In this document: positions 56,134-64,000 of the stretch, one piece after another
Position numbering within the stretch: position 1 is the stretch's first letter
How the letters are laid out: each line of letters starts with the position of its first letter
IMG/VR virus record: IMGVR_UViG_3300028558_000001
Span: 1-64,000 of that record
Source: a virus
Reading direction: 5' to 3' (one strand)
DNA: 64,000 bases
Notes under the pieces: generated by a model
The model's input: only the letters and a program-made list of their open reading frames with translations
The model's database searches: none
Told to the model about the DNA's origin: nothing
Program-made: the position numbers and the translations under genes

Positions 56134-57132
56134 ATGAAAGGAAATTCCCTCTTGGTTGATATTAACCTAAATTATAATGATTCTCTATATTCGTCTGTAG
56201 AAGGTAAGTTTGTTTTAAAGCATTTACATGAGAATGTAGATATTGTTTGTGAAGAATTTGATTCTTCCAATACTCTACAGGAAATCATGGCGATTACCAA
56301 ACAAGTTATCAAAAATATTGTCATCATCCAACATTCTGTTCATACTGTTTATATGTTATCTGATAACTATCATATCCGTATGTTTAAGAATAATAAGATT
56401 GTTTCCCTATCCGTTAAAGGTTCACAAAAGAACGTTGACTATTTTAAGGGAATCATTAATGTAGCAGAAGAAGAACCTGTTGTGCATTGGTTCCATAAGG
56501 AAGGTTCCTCTTTCGCTCAGGAGAGCTTTCCTCTCAAGAATAACAATATGCCTATTGATGAAATGTATCCATTCATCAAGGATGGATTGACAGATTATTA
56601 TGATAGATATATGAAGTCTTCTGCATCTATCCTCCTACTCATTGGTCCTCCCGGCTGTGGTAAGACAACATTCCTTCGTGGTCTTCTCCATTATACCTCA
56701 TCTGATTCTATGATGACTTATGATGAACTTCTACTACAGGATGACCACTTCTTCATTCGGTTCATTAAGTCAGATGATCTATTCCTAATTATCGAAGATG
56801 CTGATACAATGATTAGACCAAGAGACGAAGGTAATAAGCTAGTTGCTCGTTTCCTAAACCTATCAGATGGTATCATGGATATTCAGAACAAGAAAATCGT
56901 TTTCACAACCAATCTTGATTCTCTTGCTAATGTCGATCCAGCACTTACCCGCGAAGGCCGTTGTTTTGATGTTCTTCACTTCCGTCATCTTAATTTTGAT
57001 GAGGCAACAAAACTAGCAGATAAGTGTGAGATTGATTTCAATCCAGCAAGACGCTCTGATGAGTTTCCAGTATCAGAAGTCTTTAATAACAAGCGCAACA
57101 ATGATCGCAAAACAAAGTTAGGATTCTTTTAA
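56134..57132 (+). CDS. AAA+ ATPase, 332 aa
   Basis: Walker A (GPPGCGKTTF near residue 169), Walker B (FLIIEDADT near 213), sensor 1 (VFTTN near 249) and an Arg-containing end (ALTREGRCFD) identify an AAA+ (BCS1-like) ATPase. The ATG at 56134 sits inside the sequence TATGAAAGGAAAT, which serves as a ribosome binding region elsewhere in this genome, so translation may really start at TTG 56152. The partner complex is unknown. Confidence 0.8.
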   Translation: MKGNSLLVDINLNYNDSLYSSVEGKFVLKHLHENVDIVCEEFDSSNTLQEIMAITKQVIKNIVIIQHSVHTVYMLSDNYHIRMFKNNKIVSLSVKGSQKNVDYFKGIINVAEEEPVVHWFHKEGSSFAQESFPLKNNNMPIDEMYPFIKDGLTDYYDRYMKSSASILLLIGPPGCGKTTFLRGLLHYTSSDSMMTYDELLLQDDHFFIRFIKSDDLFLIIEDADTMIRPRDEGNKLVARFLNLSDGIMDIQNKKIVFTTNLDSLANVDPALTREGRCFDVLHFRHLNFDEATKLADKCEIDFNPARRSDEFPVSEVFNNKRNNDRKTKLGFF

Positions 57133-57341
57133 TGAAAGCATATGAAATTCTAGTAGACTCACAGATTGAACCAGAAGCCAAGGTCGGAACACTTTGTTAT
57201 GAACTAAAGGGAATTGATTTTGGTGCTGCCGAACATGACTCTCATGTTCTAGGCGTCGAATGTGTTGCCGTCTCTCTTAAGGAGTCCGGCGACTATCCAT
57301 TCTTCTGTATTCCTGCGGCCCATCTAAAGGAACTTAAATGA
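57132..57341 (+). CDS. Hypothetical protein, 69 aa
   Basis: One-base overlap with the preceding stop. Hydrophilic alpha/beta domain (AYEILVDSQIEPEAKVGTL). Function unknown. Confidence 0.75.
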   Translation: MKAYEILVDSQIEPEAKVGTLCYELKGIDFGAAEHDSHVLGVECVAVSLKESGDYPFFCIPAAHLKELK

Positions 57342-57544
57342 CTCCTAAAGAATTGGAACAGTTGGATGAAGCACTCCATAATGCCAGAGTGTTTCTCAAC
57401 GTGTATATGTCTGAATTTGATTCCATTACTCCTGTAATGATGAAGCAAATGGATGATGCAATTGCTTTAGTTAAATCAAAGTTAGGGGAGAGTGAGAATG
57501 TCAAAGATATTTACAAACAACTGCCACACCAGATTATGCCCTAA
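57338..57544 (+). CDS. Hypothetical helical protein, 68 aa
   Basis: Starts on an ATGA overlap. Helical (LEQLDEALHNARVFLNVYM). Function unknown. Confidence 0.7.
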   Translation: MTPKELEQLDEALHNARVFLNVYMSEFDSITPVMMKQMDDAIALVKSKLGESENVKDIYKQLPHQIMP

Positions 57545-57689
57545 TATCTTCGCTGGTTATCTAACAACCTCTAATAATTATCTAATCGAATTAAATTGGT
57601 GGGATAAGATTTTATTATGTCTGCGGCTAACTAATACAAAGAAGTTAGATATTAAGTATGTAGCCAATATTAATAAGATGAGGAAGTGA
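57498..57689 (+). CDS. Hypothetical protein, 63 aa
   Basis: The ATG at 57498 follows GGGGAG and overlaps the preceding gene by 47 bases in another frame. Trp/Leu-rich (YLIELNWWDKILLCLRL). The overlap is large but the ribosome binding site is good. Confidence 0.55.
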   Translation: MSKIFTNNCHTRLCPNIFAGYLTTSNNYLIELNWWDKILLCLRLTNTKKLDIKYVANINKMRK

Positions 57690-58144
57690 TGAGTAGAACA
57701 GAAAAGGTATATGGCTATACAACAAAAGATTTGTTAGTAGGAACTACACCACGAAAAGTACAAGTATTTGATAATGGTGCTGCTCGTTGGGTAACTCAAA
57801 GGGATGGTAAACTCACAATGATTTCAGGAAAAGCTACCGATTCAACATTCATTGCCAATAAGGATTCTGATAATGAATGGATTCGTAATAATTTCAAGGC
57901 TAAGCGTGATCGTGTGAATGTCCCTCAGTCACGCGAAGAACTTGCTGAGAAGCAGAAAGCCCTTCGTGAAGATATTAGGGCTACCTGTATTGCCAAGTAT
58001 GGTGAAAATGTAGAATATGAAGGCGAAATCCGTAAAATGGATTATTATAGGGTTGACGGCTTTGGTGCAATCAGTTATAAAAGCAATAGGATCACTGGTT
58101 GGAACCGTGGTGGACTTTTTATCAAATCAACTGCCGCTGATTAA
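57689..58144 (+). CDS. Hypothetical protein, 151 aa
   Basis: The ATG at 57689 overlaps the preceding stop (TGATG). Basic middle (FKAKRDRVNVPQSREELAEK). Function unknown. Confidence 0.75.
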   Translation: MSRTEKVYGYTTKDLLVGTTPRKVQVFDNGAARWVTQRDGKLTMISGKATDSTFIANKDSDNEWIRNNFKAKRDRVNVPQSREELAEKQKALREDIRATCIAKYGENVEYEGEIRKMDYYRVDGFGAISYKSNRITGWNRGGLFIKSTAAD

Positions 58145-58172
58145 TTGTTAAATAGTGGCAAAGGAGAGAGAA

Positions 58173-58328
58173 ATGAAACATATTAAAAATCCTATTGCCA
58201 AAGACCTTCGTACTCCGAAGTACCGACTCAGGGTCGTGAAGGACAAGAAATCATATGACCGCAAGGCACAGAAAAGGGAGGATCAAAAATCCTCCCTTTC
58301 TGACGTTTATTATCCTGCAATAGTGTAA
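58173..58328 (+). CDS. ArfA-like ribosome-rescue protein with terminator in its frame
   Basis: 51 residues after a strong AGGAG site. Residues 6-31 contain NPIAKDLRTPKYRLRV, then VKDKKSYDRKAQK. The pattern P-x-(F/Y)-R-x-R-V, K-x-K-K, S-Y-x-R-K matches E. coli ArfA (LFRQRVEKNKKGKGSYMRK), which rescues stalled ribosomes with RF2. A nine-base-pair terminator hairpin (58275-58297) lies inside the frame before the stop codon. This is the known arfA design, in which termination gives a non-stop message whose product is degraded unless trans-translation is overloaded. The frame then overlaps the converging gene by 19 bases. Confidence 0.65.
   Translation: MKHIKNPIAKDLRTPKYRLRVVKDKKSYDRKAQKREDQKSSLSDVYYPAIV
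58275..58297. terminator. Bidirectional terminator inside the ArfA-like frame
   Basis: AGGGAGGAT pairs with ATCCTCCCT across loop CAAAA. TTTCT follows on the plus strand and TTTTCT on the minus strand, so it also ends the converging winged-helix gene. Confidence 0.85.
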
Positions 58329-58717
58329 CTGATTTCTTCTCTTGAGAATTTCTTGCGACCGTCATTTGGTGAGACTTTCGTAAGCTTCCCTGCTTTCACC
58401 ATTTTTGAAAGAACAGGTGAAAGACTGTTCTTAACCACCTTCGTTTCCTGCATGATCTGATCGAAATTACAGGCTTTCATCTTCTGAATAGCATGGAGAA
58501 TTTTCTTCTCCGCCGTATCGAGGATGATTGGTTTTTCTTTTTCTGGCTTCACCATAGAAACAACATTGTCGGTGTTGTCCTTCTCTATGGTCATAGTGAA
58601 CTCAATCTTCTTCAATATGCCAAGGTCTTCAAGGGCTGCTAGAGCGCCCGTTACCTTGGCTTGGTTCTTGAGGGAAAGATTGTTAATGTCCACAACTCCA
58701 TGATATTTCCAAGCCAT
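58310..58717 (-). CDS. Winged-helix DNA-binding protein
   Basis: 135 residues from the ATG at 58717 (GGAGGTT upstream). Residues 70-130 look like a winged helix-turn-helix: AEKKILHAIQKMKACNFDQI, recognition helix KNSLSPVLSKMVKAGK, and wing VSPNDGRKKF. Probably a transcriptional regulator or replication adaptor; its own sigma70-type promoter lies upstream. Confidence 0.7.
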   Translation of the reverse strand: MAWKYHGVVDINNLSLKNQAKVTGALAALEDLGILKKIEFTMTIEKDNTDNVVSMVKPEKEKPIILDTAEKKILHAIQKMKACNFDQIMQETKVVKNSLSPVLSKMVKAGKLTKVSPNDGRKKFSREEISYTIAG

Positions 58718-58748
58718 ATGAACCTCCATCATGTACTAACGATTCGGG

Positions 58749-58777
58749 ATCATACCTGACTCATACCTACCCGTCAA
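58749..58777 (-). promoter_or_regulatory. Sigma70-type promoter in a hairpin
   Basis: Minus strand TTGACG (58777-58772), 17-base spacer, TATGAT (58754-58749). The -35 lies in the hairpin ACCCGTC/GACGGGT (58769-58786), which also follows the terminase stop and may act in termination. Confidence 0.7.
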
Positions 58778-58790
58778 GCGACGGGTATCT

Positions 58791-60464
58791 TTAGAAATCG
58801 TAGAGGTCGCGTAGTCCTTCGTAAGTAGCCCATTCACCTTCGACAGGTTGTCTTGACGCCTTTTCATACATTCCTAGGCTTTCATACTCAGAAGTGAAGC
58901 CAAATGGAACTAGATCGGCCATGATTTCTTCCTCTGTTCTATCTCTTAGGTTTTGTAGTGTATAATTATCAGAGAATTCTTTAAAGTATCCCTGATCGGA
59001 TAGCCAAGCGAACAGTACCAGACCCATAACCAAATCGTCAGTGCTTCCAGTTTCCGCTTCATATGAATTGTTTTTTCTGGAGAATGTTGATAATTCATGG
59101 ATAGTATCAAAATCATTAACGATAAACTGGTTTTGTTCCACTAATAGTTTTAGAAGAGAACAACCAATGTTCTTGACCTGACGAGTCGTTCTGATGCCGC
59201 GATCCTGAGAAGATTGCTGGCCGAATCCAGAAGAAACCGTCTTGCCGCCGCGACCATTGTTAATGGTATAGATGATGTTTTCATATTCAAAATCGAATAG
59301 AACAGATGATGATACCTGTTCTCCAATATCATTGATTTCAACTAGGACATATGCGTTATGATAAATCTTAGCCATATTGTAGATGATCTGAGCGTAATCA
59401 AGGGGTGTAGTTAAATTAGAACGATAGACGCATACCTGTTGATATGGCATGTCCGTAACGTCAATTATAGAAAACGCTGAGTAATCTAAGCCCTTGCCTC
59501 TGGATACGTCAGCTACTAGGACGTATGAATGATCCTCTTGAGGAATAACATATTGTTTAATTCCAAGCTTTTCCTCAAGAACTCTTCCTTGAACAAGTTC
59601 CTTGAGCTTCCAACCGGCGATTAGTGTTCCTGATGAACCCATGAATTCACAATTGAATTCCTGATCAAACTTCTCAATATCATTATTCATTGATTGGAGA
59701 GTCATTGCTCTCCAAGCTTCGTCTCTACCGGGAACGTCTGACCAAATAGCTTCAATACGATTATATGGGTTGCGCCCTTCCTCTGCATCTTTCCAAATCT
59801 TATAGAAATGGTTAAGACCGCATGGAGTAGAAATCATGATGACTTTAGTTCTCTTACCTTCTGAAACGGTAGGATAAACAGATGCGAAGAATTCATCGAA
59901 GTTCTCAATGAAGGCTGTTTCGTCAAGTACTAGACACTGGAAAGTATAACCACGAACAGCATCAGATGAAGTCGCGGCGGCAATAACACGACAACCATTT
60001 TCAAGAACGAATGAGTTTTTATTAAACTCTTTTACGCCTTGCTGGAGCCATTTAGGTAGATGCTGGTAAGATGTTTGAAGCTTACCAAGAATTTCTTTGG
60101 CAGTATCGCCCTTGTTGGCTAGTAGACCTACAGTTTTTTGATCATTAAAGATAATATAATGAAGGAGGAATCCACGAACAGCTTCGGTCTTTCCACTCTG
60201 TCTAGCCATCTTGGCAATCGTATAACGATTATCAATCATTGACTCTACAAGATCAACCTGATAGTCTCTGAGTTTAAATGATGATAAACCATCTTCTGTA
60301 ATAATCTTTACATACTTCTCAATGAAATAGATAGGATCATTCTTACATTTAATTCTTTCCTGAATCATTTCAGGAGTGAAGTTAATCTGAACGCCTTCTT
60401 TCTTGAGAAGCGGATTACCGTTATATGGTTTATCTTCGATGATATAATTGTCGTCATCAATCAT
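58791..60464 (-). CDS. 17: Terminase large subunit (T4 gp17)
   Basis: 557 residues. ATPase domain: Walker A ARQSGKT near 90, Walker B CLVLDETAF near 178, and the coupling motif MISTPCGLNHFYKIW near 210, closely like T4 gp17. Nuclease domain begins near residue 315 with the acidic ligand in VADVSRGKGLDYSAF and later EINDIGEQV and GSTDDLVMGL. It cuts concatemeric DNA and pumps it into the prohead with gp16. Start overlaps gp16 stop by four bases. Confidence 0.95.
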   Translation of the reverse strand: MIDDDNYIIEDKPYNGNPLLKKEGVQINFTPEMIQERIKCKNDPIYFIEKYVKIITEDGLSSFKLRDYQVDLVESMIDNRYTIAKMARQSGKTEAVRGFLLHYIIFNDQKTVGLLANKGDTAKEILGKLQTSYQHLPKWLQQGVKEFNKNSFVLENGCRVIAAATSSDAVRGYTFQCLVLDETAFIENFDEFFASVYPTVSEGKRTKVIMISTPCGLNHFYKIWKDAEEGRNPYNRIEAIWSDVPGRDEAWRAMTLQSMNNDIEKFDQEFNCEFMGSSGTLIAGWKLKELVQGRVLEEKLGIKQYVIPQEDHSYVLVADVSRGKGLDYSAFSIIDVTDMPYQQVCVYRSNLTTPLDYAQIIYNMAKIYHNAYVLVEINDIGEQVSSSVLFDFEYENIIYTINNGRGGKTVSSGFGQQSSQDRGIRTTRQVKNIGCSLLKLLVEQNQFIVNDFDTIHELSTFSRKNNSYEAETGSTDDLVMGLVLFAWLSDQGYFKEFSDNYTLQNLRDRTEEEIMADLVPFGFTSEYESLGMYEKASRQPVEGEWATYEGLRDLYDF

Positions 60465-60901
60465 TCTTTATTCTTTCTTAGTGTTTCTAGTGCTTCGTCT
60501 AGGTCTTTTGTAGTACCAACAAATAGATTGTTAGTTACTGTCTTTGGTCCTTGCTGACTTGTTGACTGACCCATTTGTTTCTTTAGATCAATAGTCTTCT
60601 TTTGAAGGTCCATTAAATCTTGGTTGGCTTTAAGCATAGTAGCAAAAATAGTTCCTAATACTTCATATGCTCTGGGATTCTGGCTTTGTTCTGCGATCTG
60701 TGATAGCTGATCAATTGCATCGTTGCCATCTTCGATTAGCTTCTTGATATTTCCTCTGGCATATTCGAAGTCTGCTTTAACTGAGTCATCATTAGCATCA
60801 TCAATTATTTTTGATACTGCCGTAGATGGTTCAGCAGTAAAGATAGAATTTAGAGGCGAGAGGCCAAGTTTCTTGCCGATTGGATCGTTATTAGCGGTCA
60901 T
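60461..60901 (-). CDS. 16: Terminase small subunit (T4 gp16)
   Basis: 146 residues, close to T4 gp16 (164). Helical centre (ARGNIKKLIEDGNDAIDQ, then GTIFATMLKANQDLMDLQKK) and the C-terminal NLFVGTTKDLDEAL motif shared with gp16 proteins. It recognises DNA and stimulates gp17. Overlaps gp15 by four bases. Confidence 0.9.
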   Translation of the reverse strand: MTANNDPIGKKLGLSPLNSIFTAEPSTAVSKIIDDANDDSVKADFEYARGNIKKLIEDGNDAIDQLSQIAEQSQNPRAYEVLGTIFATMLKANQDLMDLQKKTIDLKKQMGQSTSQQGPKTVTNNLFVGTTKDLDEALETLRKNKE

Positions 60902-61692
60902 AGGTCACTCATAATTGTTATAATACCAAAATTATCCGTCGCTTTGATATTTGCTTGTGGAATAGAATTTGCAACTAAAGTAGTTGGATTGCCATTAGCA
61001 TCCAATCCGGGTTCAGTTGTCATAGTGAATACTTCTGAATTATCATCAGCTAGATATACATTAGATTCAATGAACTTGATAATCTTCTGTGTTCTTACTG
61101 GCCCATAGAGTGCCGCCTTAAGAGTAAAGTTTAGGGTCCAAATGATAACCTGTTTATCAGAAAACACTTCTGATGTTGTATTCTCTAATTCAATACCATC
61201 ATAGATGATTGGAACATCTACCGTAACACCCATTTCTGGAATAAGATTACATGTGACTGTATATTCTGGTTCAAAGAATGGCAGAATTTGTTCTACAATT
61301 TTAGTACCGTCACTCATATTCTTTACATAAACATAGAGTTTTAATCGTATGTTATATGGAACAGGAGAAAACTGATAGCTCATTGAATTAGGATCAGCGG
61401 TCATAATGGCGCGTCTATTGGTTGAAACGCCTTTGCGATCACCATCATAAGCTATTGAAACTATTTCGTAGGACATTCTTGGGAGAGTAATTGCCGCCTG
61501 TCTATCTAGGTTGGGGTCTTGCTCGTCTCTAACCAACATCTTTTCTTTGTTGGCAAAAGATAATGGAACAGTAATAGCTTGTGTTTCAGTATTAGAAATA
61601 CTTCTAGTAATTTGAATATCAGAAAACAATGCTCCGAAAAGAGACATGTATTTTCTTAAAAGATCGAAACCAAATGGTGCGTTGCTTAACAT
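60898..61692 (-). CDS. 15: Tail sheath stabiliser / completion protein (T4 gp15)
   Basis: 264 residues (T4 272). Shared segments: YMSLFGALFSDIQITR, VPLSFANKEKML, ITLPRMSYEI and VEQILPFFEPEY. It caps the tail and joins it to the head through gp13/gp14. One-base overlap with gp14. Confidence 0.92.
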   Translation of the reverse strand: MLSNAPFGFDLLRKYMSLFGALFSDIQITRSISNTETQAITVPLSFANKEKMLVRDEQDPNLDRQAAITLPRMSYEIVSIAYDGDRKGVSTNRRAIMTADPNSMSYQFSPVPYNIRLKLYVYVKNMSDGTKIVEQILPFFEPEYTVTCNLIPEMGVTVDVPIIYDGIELENTTSEVFSDKQVIIWTLNFTLKAALYGPVRTQKIIKFIESNVYLADDNSEVFTMTTEPGLDANGNPTTLVANSIPQANIKATDNFGIITIMSDL

Positions 61693-62420
61693 TAGTGTTC
61701 AATTTCTCCAAATGGATTATCTTCTGTGAATACAACAAACGTATCTGCTTCTTTAAGTAATTCTTCATTATCTGCAAGTGGATCAATATGGATAAGATCA
61801 TATAGTTCGGAGATAATATAGTTTCCATCTTCGTCAGTCATTAGACCTCCGACTTCGTTTTCAACGGCATAAGCTAGCTCATCAGTTGTAAACTTCTGTT
61901 CAAGAATATCAATAGCAGGAATACCAGTATTGAAAGTTTCATTTGAATATTCAAATAATTCACATGTAAGTCTATATGAATATAGAGTACCTAGTTCATA
62001 GAAGATTTCTCTGTTATCAGTAAATTTGATCTGAAATAACTTCTGGTGAATTGGAAGGAAGATTAAATCTCCTTCCATTGGTCTAGAGATAGAATAAGGT
62101 GTACCGATAACTGTTTTGAATCTATCAATGGATACTGCTAGTGTAATCTGTGATCTAACTTGCATACCAAACTTGGAATAGATCGTATCTTGTGGAGCGT
62201 TATTGAAACCTGAAATAGATTCGATAAGCATTTCAATTGTGATTGGCGTATCATAGACTGACTGATCATCTGTAAAATAGATTTGATCGAAATTCTGTAG
62301 GTTTCTAGGAATATAGATTACATCTTGTCCGTAAATTTGAATCATTTCATCTACAAGGCTTTGGACCAAGCCTTGTTCAGAAGCATATGTAGTTTGATTA
62401 AAGTACGGATTAACTGTCAT
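61692..62420 (-). CDS. 14: Neck protein (T4 gp14)
   Basis: 242 residues (T4 256). Recognised by SLVDEMIQIYGQDVIYIPRN near the start, SKFGMQVRSQITL near 88 and GDLIFLPIHQKLFQIKF near 116. Head-completion component. The start is the ATG overlapping the stop of the homing endonuclease. Confidence 0.92.
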   Translation of the reverse strand: MTVNPYFNQTTYASEQGLVQSLVDEMIQIYGQDVIYIPRNLQNFDQIYFTDDQSVYDTPITIEMLIESISGFNNAPQDTIYSKFGMQVRSQITLAVSIDRFKTVIGTPYSISRPMEGDLIFLPIHQKLFQIKFTDNREIFYELGTLYSYRLTCELFEYSNETFNTGIPAIDILEQKFTTDELAYAVENEVGGLMTDEDGNYIISELYDLIHIDPLADNEELLKEADTFVVFTEDNPFGEIEH

Positions 62421-63142
62421 TAAATATATTTCCAGTTTTTAAATCGTTCTGTTTTACTATTTAACCTACACGTAATGGTTCTAGGAGTAACATTATATAC
62501 TTTGGCTGCATCAATAAGTAGTTGATATTCTACTTCATCAATAATAAATGGCTTTGATTTAATTACTTTATTTCTATACTCTGGATTTTCCCATAACTTT
62601 TTAGTATTATTACGGTGAACTTCTTTTAACTCACTTGAATCTTTATCAAGCCAAGTTTGTCTGTTTTCAACTGGAGATTTTTCTTCCCAATATTTGATCA
62701 TAGCTTCTCTATGGCTGCGAGCGCCATCATCCGACTTTTTATAAATCCTAGTTTTAAGACCTTCTTTATATTTTTCTTTTACTTCTGGCCTTTGCATGGC
62801 TTCCTTCGTTTTTTTAGAAATCTTTTCTTTAATAGTTAGAGCTTTATTTTCATCAGTAGTCCAACGTGCTACAGTTGTGTGTAAATTGTAGTATCTTACT
62901 TTTATCTCTTCTTTTTTAACCATATTAAGGTAATATTGTTCTTTTTCAAACAGGTCTTTTTTATTAGTATATATTCTAATAATAATACGTCTTTTAAAAT
63001 CATCTGGTCTTCTTTTATAGGAAGCTTTCATCCATCTAGAAGAACAAATATATCCATCATCTTCTGTTCCCCAATGACAACCTACATAATATCTCTTATG
63101 TTTTCGGTCGAACCAGATGTAAACGAAACCATATTTTTCCAT
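62420..63142 (-). CDS. GIY-YIG homing endonuclease
   Basis: 240 residues. GFVYIWFDRKHKRYYVGCHW at the start is the GIY-YIG signature (YIW...YYVG), with RIYTNKKDLFEKEQYYLN completing the nuclease. NUMOD3-like repeats (KISKKTKEAMQRPEVKEK, WENPEYRNKV) and a C-terminal IENR1/NUMOD1-like segment (AAKVYNVTPRTITCRLNS) bind DNA. It is inserted between genes 14 and 13, with its own late-type promoter, and is a typical freestanding mobile endonuclease. Confidence 0.92.
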   Translation of the reverse strand: MEKYGFVYIWFDRKHKRYYVGCHWGTEDDGYICSSRWMKASYKRRPDDFKRRIIIRIYTNKKDLFEKEQYYLNMVKKEEIKVRYYNLHTTVARWTTDENKALTIKEKISKKTKEAMQRPEVKEKYKEGLKTRIYKKSDDGARSHREAMIKYWEEKSPVENRQTWLDKDSSELKEVHRNNTKKLWENPEYRNKVIKSKPFIIDEVEYQLLIDAAKVYNVTPRTITCRLNSKTERFKNWKYI

Positions 63143-63174
63143 AAAATTTTCTCCTGTAATTGTTTCTACAGAAG

Positions 63175-63182
63175 TATTTATG
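63175..63182 (-). promoter_or_regulatory. Late promoter variant (CATAAATA)
   Basis: CATAAATA on the minus strand, 32 bases before the homing endonuclease start. The same octamer and spacing precede the secreted nuclease (49703-49710). Confidence 0.55.
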
Positions 63183-63197
63183 GTAAAAGTGTACCCC

Positions 63198-63956
63198 TCA
63201 GCCTATATAAACACCCATAGGAGCAAAGTATGTTTCTCTCATTTCCTTTTCAAGCTTTTCCTGTTCAATAACAGCTTCATCATAAATCTGCTTACCATTG
63301 AAAGTAATACCAGAAGGAAGAGTCATTGGACCGTACTTAGATGTATTAGTTCCGTATTGCTTTTTGATTAGAGCCGTGGCATACTTCTGTAGCCAACGAT
63401 TACCCCAAATTCTAGGATATTCATCTGGATCAATAACGTTATATGCTTCAACCATAATGAAGATACCGGGATTGATACCTGTCCAATCCATATCAATATA
63501 TAGAGTATTCTTAAATCTATTGTATCTTACTGGCTTCTCACCAACTAGAATCTGTTCTAGGAATTCTAGTCTTGATAGAGCCATGTAATATGGAACCATT
63601 GAGACAGATGTTAGATTATGAAGATCGTTTAACATGATCTGATAATGTAGGGAGAACATGTTATTAGTACTCATTTCCAAATCAATTGGGAAAATGCGTA
63701 CTGCCCCGACAAAGTTATCAGGGAGAGTAATGTACTTGTTATCAATATCTTGTTGTGTTAGACAATATGCATAATACGTCTGTTCTGTACCATCATAATG
63801 AAAGTCAGTGAAGTAATTTAGGGCTTCGTCAATTCTATCATCCAACTGATTAGCCAAATCAACTGTATCACCTTGAATGTTGATTTGTAGAACTGGCGCA
63901 CCTAATGCTCTTAGGCAATATGCTGCAAATTCATCCCTTGAGGTAGGTACTGCCAT
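63198..63956 (-). CDS. 13: Neck protein (T4 gp13)
   Basis: 252 residues, somewhat shorter than T4 gp13 (309). Family segments: RDEFAAYCLRALGAPVLQIN, DRIDEALNYFTDFHYDGTE, and the C-terminal NRWLQKYATALIKKQYG with LPSGITFNGKQIYDEA. It joins the completed head to the tail with gp14. Site AAGGAA. Confidence 0.92.
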   Translation of the reverse strand: MAVPTSRDEFAAYCLRALGAPVLQINIQGDTVDLANQLDDRIDEALNYFTDFHYDGTEQTYYAYCLTQQDIDNKYITLPDNFVGAVRIFPIDLEMSTNNMFSLHYQIMLNDLHNLTSVSMVPYYMALSRLEFLEQILVGEKPVRYNRFKNTLYIDMDWTGINPGIFIMVEAYNVIDPDEYPRIWGNRWLQKYATALIKKQYGTNTSKYGPMTLPSGITFNGKQIYDEAVIEQEKLEKEMRETYFAPMGVYIG

Positions 63957-63959
63957 GTC

Positions 63960-64000
63960 TTATTCCTTACTTAATGATGAGCACATAATTGGAAATGCAT
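63960..64000 (-). CDS. Partial 3' end of upstream late gene
   Basis: The most likely frame ends AFPIMCSSLSKE with a stop six bases before the gp13 start. Another frame stops slightly earlier, so the identity is open. Confidence 0.35.
   Translation of the reverse strand, partial: AFPIMCSSLSKE

Overview
The window looks like part of the genome of a T4-like (Tevenvirinae-related) contractile-tailed phage. The right end carries, on the minus strand, the canonical T4 order of neck and packaging genes: 13, 14, 15, 16 and 17. The structural blocks are preceded by T4-type late promoters (TATAAATA and variants), while the other blocks use sigma70-type TTGACA-17-TATAAT promoters. Base composition is A+T-rich. 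A GANTC-dense non-coding region, and a secreted nuclease that resembles alphaproteobacterial proteins, point to an alphaproteobacterial host, possibly one of the Rhizobiales. That host assignment is inference only.

Layout. 1-1018: minus-strand metallophosphoesterase and a small early gene, with a consensus sigma70 promoter facing away from a late promoter at 1103. 1139-13011: a plus-strand tail-fibre/adhesin locus of modular repeat proteins, including three glycine-rich paralogues, a beta-helix protein, a large fibre and two DUF4376 proteins, closed by a bidirectional terminator. 13038-25478: a minus-strand block that starts (at its 3' end) with an NAD+ salvage pair (nicotinamide phosphoribosyltransferase plus NMN adenylyltransferase/Nudix), then a lipoprotein, a glycosyltransferase, a HExxH protein and about 20 small proteins of unknown function. 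25479-27316: about 1.8 kb without convincing genes, holding 11-bp iterons, a DnaA box, dense GANTC sites and many repeated words; it is origin-like and separates leftward from rightward transcription. 27317-58328: a long plus-strand block of small, presumably early genes. Its first part (27.6-34.7 kb) is a cassette array in which nearly every gene is preceded by a GAAA/GCAA-capped hairpin. The block also carries an SF1 helicase, a three-repeat basic protein, an M20-like peptidase, a DUF932 protein, a NADAR/YbiA-like protein, an Rnl2-type RNA ligase, an array of five SSSxC-tailed paralogues, a nucleotidyltransferase-like protein, an AAA+ ATPase and an ArfA-like gene. 58310-64000: minus-strand winged-helix gene, then terminase, tail completion and neck genes with a GIY-YIG homing endonuclease between 14 and 13.

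How the parts may work together. The late promoters serve the fibres, the secreted nuclease and the homing endonuclease; the sigma70-type promoters serve the host-takeover genes. The NAD+ salvage pair and the NADAR-like protein would fit defence against NAD+-depleting or ADP-ribosylating immunity. The most unusual features are the hairpin cassette array, a 45-bp element found at two loci on opposite strands with face-to-face promoters, an ArfA-like gene with a terminator inside its reading frame, the iteron/GANTC region, and the SSSxC paralogue array.
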